From Planctomycetales bacterium 4484_123 (GTDB taxonomy: Bacteria > Planctomycetota > Phycisphaerae > SM23-33), in the NCBI GenBank assembly GCA_002049885.1, contig MVCS01000164.1, positions 1 to 5,565 on the forward strand: 5,565 nt of DNA. The letters run 5' to 3'. Positions 1 to 5,524 of the stretch are shown in pieces (the stretch's first letter is position 1; each line of letters starts with the position of its first letter). The translations under genes and the position numbers were made by a program. Below the pieces are notes generated by a model. The model made no database searches. It saw nothing but the letters and a program-made list of their open reading frames with translations, and had not been told where the DNA came from.

Positions 1-335
1 GAGGCCGCATCGGCCACGGCCGCCCGGTGCGAGTCGGTCATGCCCGTGGTGCCGGTGACCAGGGCGATGCCCCGGTCCCTGGCCACGCCCAGCCAGTGCA
101 GGGTGCCCTCGGGCGTGGAGAAATCCACGATGACATCCGGGCTGCCCTGGAGGTGCTCACTGACGGCCACGCCCATGGCGCCGGCCCCGCAGAGGCTGCC
201 GAGGTCGGCCCCCAGTGCCTCGTGACCGCCGGCCTCCATGGCGGCCACCAGCTCGAAACGCCTATCGCCGGCGGCCAGGGCCGCCACCCGCCGGCCCATC
301 CGTCCCGCCGCACCCGCAATGGCTAGCTTGATCAC
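1..335 (-). CDS. dapB: 4-hydroxy-tetrahydrodipicolinate reductase, N-terminal part (gene runs off the window)
   Basis: DapB reduces the cyclic dipicolinate intermediate with NAD(P)H in the cytoplasmic lysine/diaminopimelate branch of the aspartate pathway. Only the first 111 codons are here, less than half of the usual roughly 265 residues; the 3' end lies beyond base 1. The translation begins MIKLAIAGAAGRMGRR, giving the dinucleotide-binding glycine motif GAAGRMG at residues 8-14. It continues with VDFSTP at 70-75 and VTGTTG at 93-98, which are the conserved nucleotide-domain landmarks of DapB. The start is a GTG (333-335), chosen because it sits 9 nt after a GGAGG ribosome site and places the Rossmann strand at the very N-terminus. 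The frame is open to the edge with no stop. It is read in the same direction as thrC, another aspartate-family gene, but the two are separated by the HEPN/MNT pair. Identification is firm; completeness cannot be judged. Confidence 0.93.
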   Translation of the reverse strand, partial: MIKLAIAGAAGRMGRRVAALAAGDRRFELVAAMEAGGHEALGADLGSLCGAGAMGVAVSEHLQGSPDVIVDFSTPEGTLHWLGVARDRGIALVTGTTGMTDSHRAAVADAA

Positions 336-344
336 GGCCGCATT

Positions 345-349
345 CCTCC
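345..349 (-). promoter_or_regulatory. Ribosome binding site of dapB
   Basis: The minus strand reads GGGGAGGAAT ending 9 nt or less before the GTG at 335, with GGAGG as the core. It is the strongest Shine-Dalgarno sequence in the window and is what decides for the GTG start. The strength of this site suggests dapB is translated independently of the upstream MNT gene. Confidence 0.8.
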
Positions 350-361
350 CCAGCCGGGAGA

Positions 362-367
362 CTGATA
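362..367 (-). promoter_or_regulatory. Possible extended -10 element for dapB in the 94-nt gap after the MNT gene
   Basis: The 94 bases between the MNT stop (430) and dapB start (335) hold the dapB ribosome site and, on the minus strand, TGTTATCAG, which matches an extended -10 (TGn followed by a 4-of-6 match to TATAAT). I find no convincing -35 at 16-18 nt upstream and no hairpin plus T-run that would terminate the upstream transcript. This is a weak candidate: dapB could equally be read through from thrC and the HEPN/MNT pair. Confidence 0.2.
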
Positions 368-429
368 ACAGAAAACCGAGCTCGCGTTCCTGACTTCGAG
401 TAGGCACCTCCGGGCCAGCGCGACATGCA

Positions 430-750
430 TCATGGAGAAGATACCACTTCGCCCTCTCTGGCGAACTGGGCGATCATCGAATCGCCGCTTTCCCACTCCG
501 CCGGCGTCATGGCGACTGCCTCTACTGGCTGCCATATCTCGCACAGGGCATCGGCGAGGATCTCGATTCGTTCCCAATATCCCTTTCCCTCGAAGTCCTC
601 CGAAACGACAACCAGATCAATGTCGCTGCCCTCGTGGGGTTCGCCTCTGGCCCAGGAGCCATAGAGAACAATCTTGCGGGGCAGCACGCCCCTGGCACGC
701 AGGGCCCTGTCGTAGTCTCGTACGATTTTCAAAACTGTCGCCTTATCCAT
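430..750 (-). CDS. MNT-type minimal nucleotidyltransferase (MntA-like, putative antitoxin partner of HEPN protein)
   Basis: This 106-residue protein is a small Pol-beta-superfamily nucleotidyltransferase. The signature GSx10DxD is complete: Gly31-Ser32 in LYGSWARGE, then ten residues, then Asp43-Ile-Asp45 in SDIDLVVVS. Glu77 (in PVEAVAM) is a plausible third acidic metal ligand. Length is typical for minimal nucleotidyltransferases, which consist of the catalytic core only. The ATG at 750 follows AGAGG by 7 nt, and the gene begins 22 nt before the end of the HEPN gene, so the two are probably translated together. In type VII toxin-antitoxin pairs the MNT protein adds AMP to the HEPN toxin and silences it; that role is inferred here from the pairing and intact motif. 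Local GC is lower than in thrC or the mutase gene. The fold assignment is firm; the antitoxin role is moderate. Confidence 0.88.
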   Translation of the reverse strand: MDKATVLKIVRDYDRALRARGVLPRKIVLYGSWARGEPHEGSDIDLVVVSEDFEGKGYWERIEILADALCEIWQPVEAVAMTPAEWESGDSMIAQFAREGEVVSSP

Positions 751-1112
751 TCCAGTACCTCTCTGGACCGCGCCAGGAGTTCTTCAGCCGCGGCCTGGGT
801 GTAACTGCTCTGGAGGTCAACCAGGGTGTCCGGGTAACGGGTGGCGGGCTGGGCCTGGGTCAGGGTGGCCAGCACCATGTCGGCGCCCGGCTCGGGCTTT
901 ATGCCGATTGCCTTGAGCAGGAATATCAAGTTGTGCGTCCTGGGCGGAACCTTGCCCAGCCTCGCCCGATACAGTCCCTTCAAGGCCTTTTCGAGCGACA
1001 AGTGGCACATGAATACCACGTACGGATACCTGCCGGCCCGGAGCAGCGCCTCGGCGGTCTCCATATCGTAATCCGCCTGCTTGAGCCACTCCTCATGGGG
1101 CTTGCCGGTCAC
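729..1112 (-). CDS. HEPN-domain protein (putative toxin of a HEPN/MNT pair)
   Basis: This 127-residue, largely helical protein resembles the HEPN family that accompanies minimal nucleotidyltransferases. Landmarks are the N-terminal W-x-x-QADYDMETAE helix (residues 9-21), YPYVVFMCHLSLEKALKGL (29-47) with the family's conserved His and Glu-Lys pair, PPRTHNL (56-62), and ARYPD-like TRYPD (91-95). HEPN proteins are often RNases with an Arg-x4-6-His active site. I do not see that exact spacing: the nearest arginines to His60 are Arg58 (one residue between) and Arg51 (eight between). Catalysis is therefore uncertain. The start is GTG at 1112, 6 nt after GAGGG; the only nearby ATG is out of frame. 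It lies 63 nt downstream of the thrC stop and overlaps the MNT gene by 22 nt, toxin first and antitoxin second as in known type VII pairs. Alternative: a non-catalytic partner or substrate of the transferase. Confidence 0.85.
   Translation of the reverse strand: MTGKPHEEWLKQADYDMETAEALLRAGRYPYVVFMCHLSLEKALKGLYRARLGKVPPRTHNLIFLLKAIGIKPEPGADMVLATLTQAQPATRYPDTLVDLQSSYTQAAAEELLARSREVLEWIRRQF
758..764 (-). promoter_or_regulatory. Ribosome binding site of the MNT gene, inside the HEPN coding region
   Basis: AGAGAGG on the minus strand lies 7 nt before the MNT ATG at 750 and within the last codons of the HEPN gene. With the 22-nt overlap it implies coupled translation, which would keep the two proteins in proportion. 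Confidence 0.65.
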
Positions 1113-1118
1113 TCTTGG

Positions 1119-1123
1119 CCCTC
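1119..1123 (-). promoter_or_regulatory. Ribosome binding site of the HEPN gene, supporting a GTG start
   Basis: GAGGG lies 6 nt before the GTG at 1112. The 63-nt gap after thrC also holds a 6-bp inverted repeat (1146-1151 with 1165-1170, 13-nt loop) but no T-run after it on the minus strand, so read-through from thrC remains possible. I see no clear promoter in the gap. Confidence 0.6.
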
Positions 1124-1175
1124 AATCTGTTGATTGGCGGATCGACGGCGGTCGCCAGTTGCGCCCGCCGGAAGC

Positions 1176-2561
1176 CTACTGCCCCGCGCCGAGCCCTTCA
1201 ATGGCCTGGCATATCTGCTCGATGTCGTCCACCACGCGCACGGGCCGGTTGGCGAAGGTCCGCGGCCCGCGGGCGTCCTTGCCCGGCTTGTAGCGGCCGG
1301 TGTGATATCCCACGGTGGCGTCAGGGTCCTTGAGGGGATGGCCCGTCAGCACGCAGACGACGCGCTGGTTCCGGCCCACGACGCCTTCGGCGATGAGGCG
1401 CCTCAGTCCGGCCACGGAGGCAGCCGAGGCCGGCTCGCAGCCCAGCCCACACCGGCCCACCTGGGCCTTGGCGTCCATGATCTCGCTGTCGGGCACGGCC
1501 CGGACCACGCCGTTGCAGACCTCCAGCGCCCGGAGGCACTTGGCCGCGTTGACCGGCCTGGCGATCTCGATGGCCGAGGCGATGGTGCTGGCCCGGCGCT
1601 CGGTCTGGTCCTGCCACTGCCAGTCCTCGGCGATGGCCTGCCGGTCGTAGCTGCCGGCGTTGAAGGTCAGGTGCTTTTGGTTGACCAGCCTGTCGAGCGT
1701 GTCGGCACCGGTGGAGTTGATGACCGCCAGGCGGGGGATGCGGTCGATCAGGCCGAGTTCCTTCAGTTCGGCGAAGGCCTTGCCGAAGGCCGAGCTGTTG
1801 CCCAGGTTGCCCCCGGGGACGATGATCCAGTCCGGCACCTCCCAGTGCAGGGCCTCCAGCACGCGATACATGATGGCCTTCTGGCCTTCCAGGCGGAAGG
1901 GGTTGACCGAGTTCATCAGATACAGGCCGCAGCGCTCGGCGGCCAGCTTGACCTGCCGCATGCAGGCGTCGAAGTCGCCCTCGATCTCCAGCGTGTGGGC
2001 GCCGTAGTCGAGGGCCTGGGCCATCTTGCCGAAGGCGATGCGTCCGGCCCCGACGAAGACTATCGCCTGCATGCCGGTGTGGGCGGCGTACAGGGCCATG
2101 GACGCCGAGGTGTTGCCGGTGGAGGCACAGGCCACGCGCCGGGCCCCGACCATGCGGGCATGGCTGAAGGCCGCCACCATGCCGTTGTCCTTGAACGAAC
2201 CGGAGGGGTTCAGGCCCTCGTACTGGAGGAACAAGCCGTCCCGGGCCGCCCCGGCGTACTCTGCCACCGCCGGATTGGGCTGGCAGATGGTCTGGCCCTC
2301 GCCCAGGGTGACCTTGTGGCGGTCGTCGCAGAAGTTCAGCAGCTCGCGAAAGCGCCACACGCCCGAGAAGTCCAGCGGTCGGTCCCTGCTGGCCCAGCGC
2401 GACTCGAAGGCCCGCAGCGAGTCCGGCACCGGCAGCCTGTCCCAGTCGTAGCGCACGTCCAACAGGTCCCCGCAGGCCGGGCAGGCCGCCAGCACCTGTT
2501 CTATACCGTAGGTCGCCCCACAGCGGGCGTCGATGCACTGTTGATAGACCGCTTCAGCCAT
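1176..2561 (-). CDS. thrC: Threonine synthase, plant-type, with N-terminal zinc-ribbon-like cysteines
   Basis: ThrC converts O-phosphohomoserine to threonine with pyridoxal phosphate, the last step of threonine synthesis. The 461-residue protein (numbered from the ATG at 2561) opens with four cysteines, C9-x4-C14 and C27-x2-C30, a likely zinc ribbon. The cofactor lysine is K124 in NPSGSFKDNGM. ASTGNTSAS (146-154), FRLEGQK (222-228) and VPGGNLGNS (248-256, phosphate-binding glycine loop) follow, with VCVLTGHPLKDP near 402-413. The combination of EGLNPSGSFKD, RLEGQK, VPDWIIVPGGNLGN and GLIDRIPR matches the plant threonine synthase lineage as I remember it, rather than the E. coli type. A GTG two codons upstream (2567) is less likely because AGGA would be only 2 nt from it. 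It follows the rhomboid gene by 39 nt, probably in one transcript. The enzyme family is firm; cysteate synthase, a close relative in some archaea, is a less likely alternative. Confidence 0.93.
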   Translation of the reverse strand: MAEAVYQQCIDARCGATYGIEQVLAACPACGDLLDVRYDWDRLPVPDSLRAFESRWASRDRPLDFSGVWRFRELLNFCDDRHKVTLGEGQTICQPNPAVAEYAGAARDGLFLQYEGLNPSGSFKDNGMVAAFSHARMVGARRVACASTGNTSASMALYAAHTGMQAIVFVGAGRIAFGKMAQALDYGAHTLEIEGDFDACMRQVKLAAERCGLYLMNSVNPFRLEGQKAIMYRVLEALHWEVPDWIIVPGGNLGNSSAFGKAFAELKELGLIDRIPRLAVINSTGADTLDRLVNQKHLTFNAGSYDRQAIAEDWQWQDQTERRASTIASAIEIARPVNAAKCLRALEVCNGVVRAVPDSEIMDAKAQVGRCGLGCEPASAASVAGLRRLIAEGVVGRNQRVVCVLTGHPLKDPDATVGYHTGRYKPGKDARGPRTFANRPVRVVDDIEQICQAIEGLGAGQ

Positions 2562-2569
2562 CTTCACGT

Positions 2570-2575
2570 TCCTGG
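2570..2575 (-). promoter_or_regulatory. Ribosome binding site deciding the thrC start
   Basis: CCAGGA on the minus strand (AGGA core, 2570-2573) is 8 nt before the ATG at 2561 but only 2 nt before the in-frame GTG at 2567. Normal spacing therefore favours the ATG, giving a protein beginning MAEAVYQQC. Confidence 0.6.
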
Positions 2576-2600
2576 CGGACCGGGTTCGTGAGGTCCGTTT

Positions 2601-3470
2601 TTACCATGGTCCATCCCGGCCACCGTTGTGTCGTTCGCGCTCAGTGGCCCGGCGAAGGACGTCCCTTTCCCGGCGACTAAGCGCCCCGATGCCCTCGCGC
2701 CGGACCTTGTCGAGGATGCGATCGACCTCCTGGCGTTCTTCCTGCTCGCGTTGGACCTTCCTGCGCCAGCGGCCGGAGCCCCGGCCGCTGGCGCCTCCCG
2801 TCCGCAGCCGCCAGATTCTCGGCTCCAGGTACACCCACAGCGCCCCGGCAACGGCCCCGCCCAGATGGGCGGCGTGCGAGATGCCCCCGCCGCCCAGTCC
2901 CACCCCGCGGACCTCGGCCAGCACGGAGTAGGCCGCTATGCCGATGAAGAGAGCCGCGGCCACCCGGATGCTCATGGGGAAGAACAGCACGATTACGCGA
3001 ATCTGCGGGTACAGGATCGCACAGGCCAGGATAACCGCGAACACGCCGCCGGAGGCCCCCACCAGCAACGTGTGCGGATTCCAGCCCAGGCCGTAGCTCA
3101 TCACCAGATGGGCCACCCCGCCGGCCGCCCCGCAAAGCAGGTAGAAGACCAGGAATCGCCGGGGCCCCCAGGTCAGCTCCAGGTACATCCCCAGGAAGTA
3201 CAGGCCCAGCATGTTGAAGAACAGGTGCATCCCCCCGGCGTGCACGAACTGGAAGGTGATGAAACGCCAGGGCTGCCTCCACCAACTCGCCGCCGAGAGC
3301 CCCAAGTGCCTGGCCATGCCCTGCCAGAACAATCCCAGCACCAGCACCGCGATGTTGGCTATCAACAGCCCGGCAACCACCCGTCCGGGCCGGGGCAACC
3401 CCAGGCCCGGCGAGGGCCGATACCCGCCCCCGCCCCCGCCACGCATGTATGGTCGGTCATAGATGCCCAT
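2601..3470 (-). CDS. Rhomboid-family intramembrane serine protease with charged C-terminal domain
   Basis: Rhomboids cleave membrane proteins within the bilayer; the substrate here is unknown. The 289-residue protein has a short cytosolic N-tail with six consecutive glycines (11-16) followed by a Pro/Gly-rich linker, then about six membrane segments (roughly 31-50, 80-97, 104-124, 135-153, 167-186, 198-216). The catalytic elements are all present: HxxxN as His82-x3-Asn86 in MHLFFNM, the nucleophile Ser140 in GASGG (GASGA is more usual), and His202 in AHLGG. After the last segment comes a basic, then helical, tail of about 70 residues with EVDRILDKVRREGIGALS (248-265) and RRERDVLRRA (266-275). 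This pattern resembles the DUF6576-type tail found on some bacterial rhomboids. The ATG abuts the Nudix stop codon with no gap; the only ribosome-site candidate is a G-rich GCGGGGG about 9 nt upstream, so translation is probably coupled. An active protease is likely from the intact dyad. Confidence 0.92.
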   Translation of the reverse strand: MGIYDRPYMRGGGGGGYRPSPGLGLPRPGRVVAGLLIANIAVLVLGLFWQGMARHLGLSAASWWRQPWRFITFQFVHAGGMHLFFNMLGLYFLGMYLELTWGPRRFLVFYLLCGAAGGVAHLVMSYGLGWNPHTLLVGASGGVFAVILACAILYPQIRVIVLFFPMSIRVAAALFIGIAAYSVLAEVRGVGLGGGGISHAAHLGGAVAGALWVYLEPRIWRLRTGGASGRGSGRWRRKVQREQEERQEVDRILDKVRREGIGALSRRERDVLRRATERERHNGGRDGPW

Positions 3471-3992
3471 TCAGTCATGCCCCCGCAATCGCCACAAGGC
3501 ATAGGCGGCGATGGTCTTGGCGTCGTGCACCTCGCCCGCGGCGATCATGCCTCGCAGCCGATTCAGCTCCACCCGCACAGGCTGGATGTGCTCGTGGGCC
3601 TCCAGGGCCTGGAGGTCAGAGGCCAAAAACACGTGCAGGTACTCGGTCAACAGGCCCGGACAGGAGTAGAAGCCCCCCAGCCGCTCCAGCCGGCCGGCGA
3701 CGTAGCCGGTCTCCTCGGCAAGCTCCCGGGCCGCGCACTCCTCCGGCGTCTCGGCGGGCCTGTCCAGCTTGCCGGCGGGGAACTCCCACATCTCCTCGCC
3801 CACGGCGAACCGCTCGTTGCGAATCAGCACCACTCGCCCGCCTTCCAGCAGTGGCACGATTACGACCGCGTTGTCCATCTCCACCAGGTCGCGTGGGACG
3901 ACCTCGCCCTCGGAGGTTTCGAGACCTACCTTGCAGACCCGGCAAATCGCACCGGCATAGACCGGCTCACTTGAGACAATCCGACTGTCCAT
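3471..3992 (-). CDS. Nudix hydrolase, ADP-ribose pyrophosphatase-like
   Basis: Predicted to hydrolyse ADP-ribose or a related nucleoside diphosphate sugar to AMP and a sugar phosphate in the cytoplasm. Numbered from the ATG at 3992, the 173-residue protein fits the usual 170-200 of the family. It has VVIVPLLEGGRVVLIRNERF (43-62), MWEFPAG (68-74), and a Nudix box from Gly74 to Tyr97 with RELAEETGY (89-97) carrying the metal-binding glutamates. FYSCPGLLTEYLHVFLASDL (108-127) and GEVHDAKTIAAYAL (153-166) are hallmarks of the ADP-ribose subfamily. The first Nudix spacing is Gly-x6-Glu (G74 to E81) rather than Gly-x5-Glu, a one-residue insertion. The start is uncertain: neither ATG 3992 nor ATG 4001 has a ribosome site, and longer versions add an Arg-rich N-terminus unlike the family. 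A TATAAT directly upstream suggests a leaderless message. It is the first gene of the minus-strand run. Confidence 0.9.
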   Translation of the reverse strand: MDSRIVSSEPVYAGAICRVCKVGLETSEGEVVPRDLVEMDNAVVIVPLLEGGRVVLIRNERFAVGEEMWEFPAGKLDRPAETPEECAARELAEETGYVAGRLERLGGFYSCPGLLTEYLHVFLASDLQALEAHEHIQPVRVELNRLRGMIAAGEVHDAKTIAAYALWRLRGHD

Positions 3993-3999
3993 GGCGGCC

Positions 4000-4005
4000 A
4001 TTATA
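4000..4005 (-). promoter_or_regulatory. Candidate -10 element (TATAAT) for the Nudix-rhomboid-thrC transcript
   Basis: The minus strand carries a perfect TATAAT ending 7 nt before the ATG at 3992, within very GC-rich surroundings where such a hexamer is rare by chance. Transcription would start at or next to the A of that ATG. No good -35 is seen at 16-18 nt upstream, so this rests on the -10 alone. Confidence 0.45.
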
Positions 4006-4106
4006 AGTGAATCGACCACACGCCGCGACGCCGTGAGGCCATTCGGTCCTCCGTGTCGTCTCCGGAATCTCTCGCGTCCGTCTGGCCCCTCGGCCGACGG
4101 TGTGGA

Positions 4107-4135
4107 TTTGCATCGGCGCCGGCGGCGGGCATAAT
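4107..4135 (+). promoter_or_regulatory. Sigma70-like promoter of the phosphohexomutase gene
   Basis: TTTGCA (4107-4112, 4 of 6 matches to TTGACA) and CATAAT (4130-4135, 5 of 6 to TATAAT) are separated by exactly 17 nt. The predicted transcript would begin near 4142, leaving a leader of about 24 nt before the ATG at 4166 and excluding the upstream in-frame GTG at 4100. The rest of the 173-bp divergent region (3993-4165) holds the opposing Nudix -10 and no gene I can support. Confidence 0.6.
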
Positions 4136-4154
4136 GTGCCGGCATCACGATTGC

Positions 4155-4159
4155 GGGAG
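4155..4159 (+). promoter_or_regulatory. Ribosome binding site deciding the phosphohexomutase start
   Basis: GGGAG ends 6 nt before the ATG at 4166. Together with the promoter at 4107-4135 it makes this ATG the natural start, and the protein then begins at the conserved ISGVRG strand as the family does. Confidence 0.7.
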
Positions 4160-4165
4160 ACCACC

Positions 4166-5524
4166 ATGGGCCGATTGATGGTTAGCATCAGTGGCGTTCG
4201 GGGCGAGGTGCCGGAGGTGCTCACGCCCCGCGTGGCCGAGGATTTCGGAGCGGCCTTCGCCGCCATGCTGGGGCCGGGCAAGACGGTCGTGCTGGGCCGG
4301 GACACGCGCAGCAGCGGTCCGGCGGTGCGGGACGCGGTAACTGCCGGGCTGACTGCCGGCGGGTTGGACGTGGTGGACCTGGGGGTGGTCTCCACGCCCG
4401 GGGTGGCCCTGATGACCAAACGCCTGGGAGCCGACGGCGGGGTGGTCATCACCGCCAGCCACAATCCCCTGCCCTACAACGGCATCAAGTTCCTCTCGCC
4501 GGAGGGCCTGAGCTTACCGGCCGGGCAGGGCCAGCGTCTGAAGGCACTCTGGCAGGCCGGCCAGTTCAGCTCGGCCGGGGCGCCCGGCAAGGTCAGGGCC
4601 AACGACCAGACCCATCAGGTTCACGTCGAGGCCGTCTGCGACATTCTGGATACCGAGGCCATCGCCAGCCGGCGCTTCAAGGTCGTGCTGGACAGTATCA
4701 ACGGGGCCGGCATCGTCGGCAGCAAGCTGCTGCTGGAGCGGCTGGGCTGCGAGCTGGTCCACATCAACGACGACCCCGAGGCCGATTTCGCCCACCGGCC
4801 CGAGCCGCTGGCGGAGAATCTCACCGGCCTGTGCGAGGCGGTCCGGCGGGCGGGTGCGGCCATCGGCTTCGCCCAGGACCCGGACGCCGACCGGCTGGCC
4901 ATCGTGGACGAGACCGGCAACTATATCGGCGAGGAGTACACCCTGCCGTTGACGGCGGCCTTCGTGTTGCGCCACCGGCGCGGCGACCTGGCCACCAACC
5001 TCTCCACCTCGCGGATGATGGACGCCGTGGCGGAGCGGTTCGGCGTGAAGCTGCACCGGGCGCCGGTGGGCGAGGCGAACGTGGCCGCCCGGATGGTTCA
5101 GGCCAACTGCGTCTTCGGCGGGGAGGGCAACGGCGGGGTGATGGACCCGCGCGTGGTGATCGTCCGCGACAGCTTCGTGGGAATGGGCCTGATGCTCAAC
5201 TACCTCGCCGAGAGCGGCAAGACGGTCAGCGCCCTGGCCCGCGAGCTGCCCCGGTACGAGATGATCAAGCAGAAGTTTCCCTGCCCCGTCGGCCAGGCCG
5301 AGAGGGTCCTGGATGCGGTCAAGGCCGCCTTTGCCCGCCAGAGCGGGGCGCGGTTCAACGAGGAGGACGGCATCCGCGTGGACCTGCCCGAGGGATGGGT
5401 GCACGTCAGGCCTTCCAACACCGAGCCCATCATCCGCATCACCGCCGAGGGCACGCCCGGCGGGCCGGCTCGTGCCATCGCCGCCGAGGCTCAGAGGCTC
5501 GTGCAGGAGGCCCTCGAGGCCTGA
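4166..5524 (+). CDS. glmM: Phosphoglucosamine mutase / phosphomannomutase family (alpha-D-phosphohexomutase)
   Basis: Predicted to interconvert hexose 6- and 1-phosphates; as GlmM it would make glucosamine-1-phosphate for UDP-GlcNAc, a cell-envelope precursor. The 452-residue length is normal for the four-domain family. Visible in order: ISGVRG (8-13), the phosphoserine loop TASHNP (96-101, Ser98 nucleophile), the metal loop DPDADR (238-243), the sugar-specificity loop GEGNGG (319-324), and the phosphate-binding loop RPSNTEP (415-421). The specificity loop reads GEGNGG rather than the GEQSGH-type typical of bacterial GlmM, and RPSNTEP replaces RPSGTEP; both resemble archaeal members. The catalytic Ser and metal aspartates are intact, so the enzyme should be active. 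Substrate (glucosamine versus mannose or glucose phosphate) cannot be fixed from sequence, so the symbol is provisional. It is transcribed away from the other six genes from its own promoter; the 41 bases after the stop contain a 5-bp GC hairpin without a T-run. Confidence 0.88.
   Translation: MGRLMVSISGVRGEVPEVLTPRVAEDFGAAFAAMLGPGKTVVLGRDTRSSGPAVRDAVTAGLTAGGLDVVDLGVVSTPGVALMTKRLGADGGVVITASHNPLPYNGIKFLSPEGLSLPAGQGQRLKALWQAGQFSSAGAPGKVRANDQTHQVHVEAVCDILDTEAIASRRFKVVLDSINGAGIVGSKLLLERLGCELVHINDDPEADFAHRPEPLAENLTGLCEAVRRAGAAIGFAQDPDADRLAIVDETGNYIGEEYTLPLTAAFVLRHRRGDLATNLSTSRMMDAVAERFGVKLHRAPVGEANVAARMVQANCVFGGEGNGGVMDPRVVIVRDSFVGMGLMLNYLAESGKTVSALARELPRYEMIKQKFPCPVGQAERVLDAVKAAFARQSGARFNEEDGIRVDLPEGWVHVRPSNTEPIIRITAEGTPGGPARAIAAEAQRLVQEALEA

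Noticed and set aside
432..1133. Open frame of 233 codons on the plus strand, opposite the HEPN/MNT pair
   Set aside because: No domain, Pro/Arg/Gly-rich, and opposite two genes with clear motifs and ribosome sites.
1146..1170. 6-bp inverted repeat between thrC and the HEPN gene as a terminator
   Set aside because: The loop is 13 nt, and the minus strand downstream lacks a T-run, so intrinsic termination is not supported.
1134..2591. Open frame of 485 codons on the plus strand, opposite thrC
   Set aside because: It is antisense to a complete threonine synthase with intact catalytic motifs. The product is rich in Gly, Ala, Val, His and Gln with no domain, as expected for the complementary frame of GC-rich coding DNA.
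2628..3974. Open frame of 448 codons on the plus strand, opposite the rhomboid and Nudix genes
   Set aside because: It spans two real genes on the other strand, has low-complexity Pro/Gln/His-rich sequence and no recognisable motif; it is a shadow of codon bias.
3993..4148. N-terminal extension of the Nudix gene to an upstream start at 4148
   Set aside because: The added 52 residues are Arg-rich and unlike the family, and they overlap the promoter elements and predicted start of the divergent mutase gene.
4100..4165. Upstream GTG start for the mutase at 4100
   Set aside because: It lies before the -35/-10 pair at 4107-4135, has no good ribosome site, and the ATG at 4166 has GGGAG at 6 nt.
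4514..5404. Open frame of 296 codons on the minus strand, opposite the mutase gene
   Set aside because: Antisense to a complete phosphohexomutase; composition is typical of a complementary-frame artefact.
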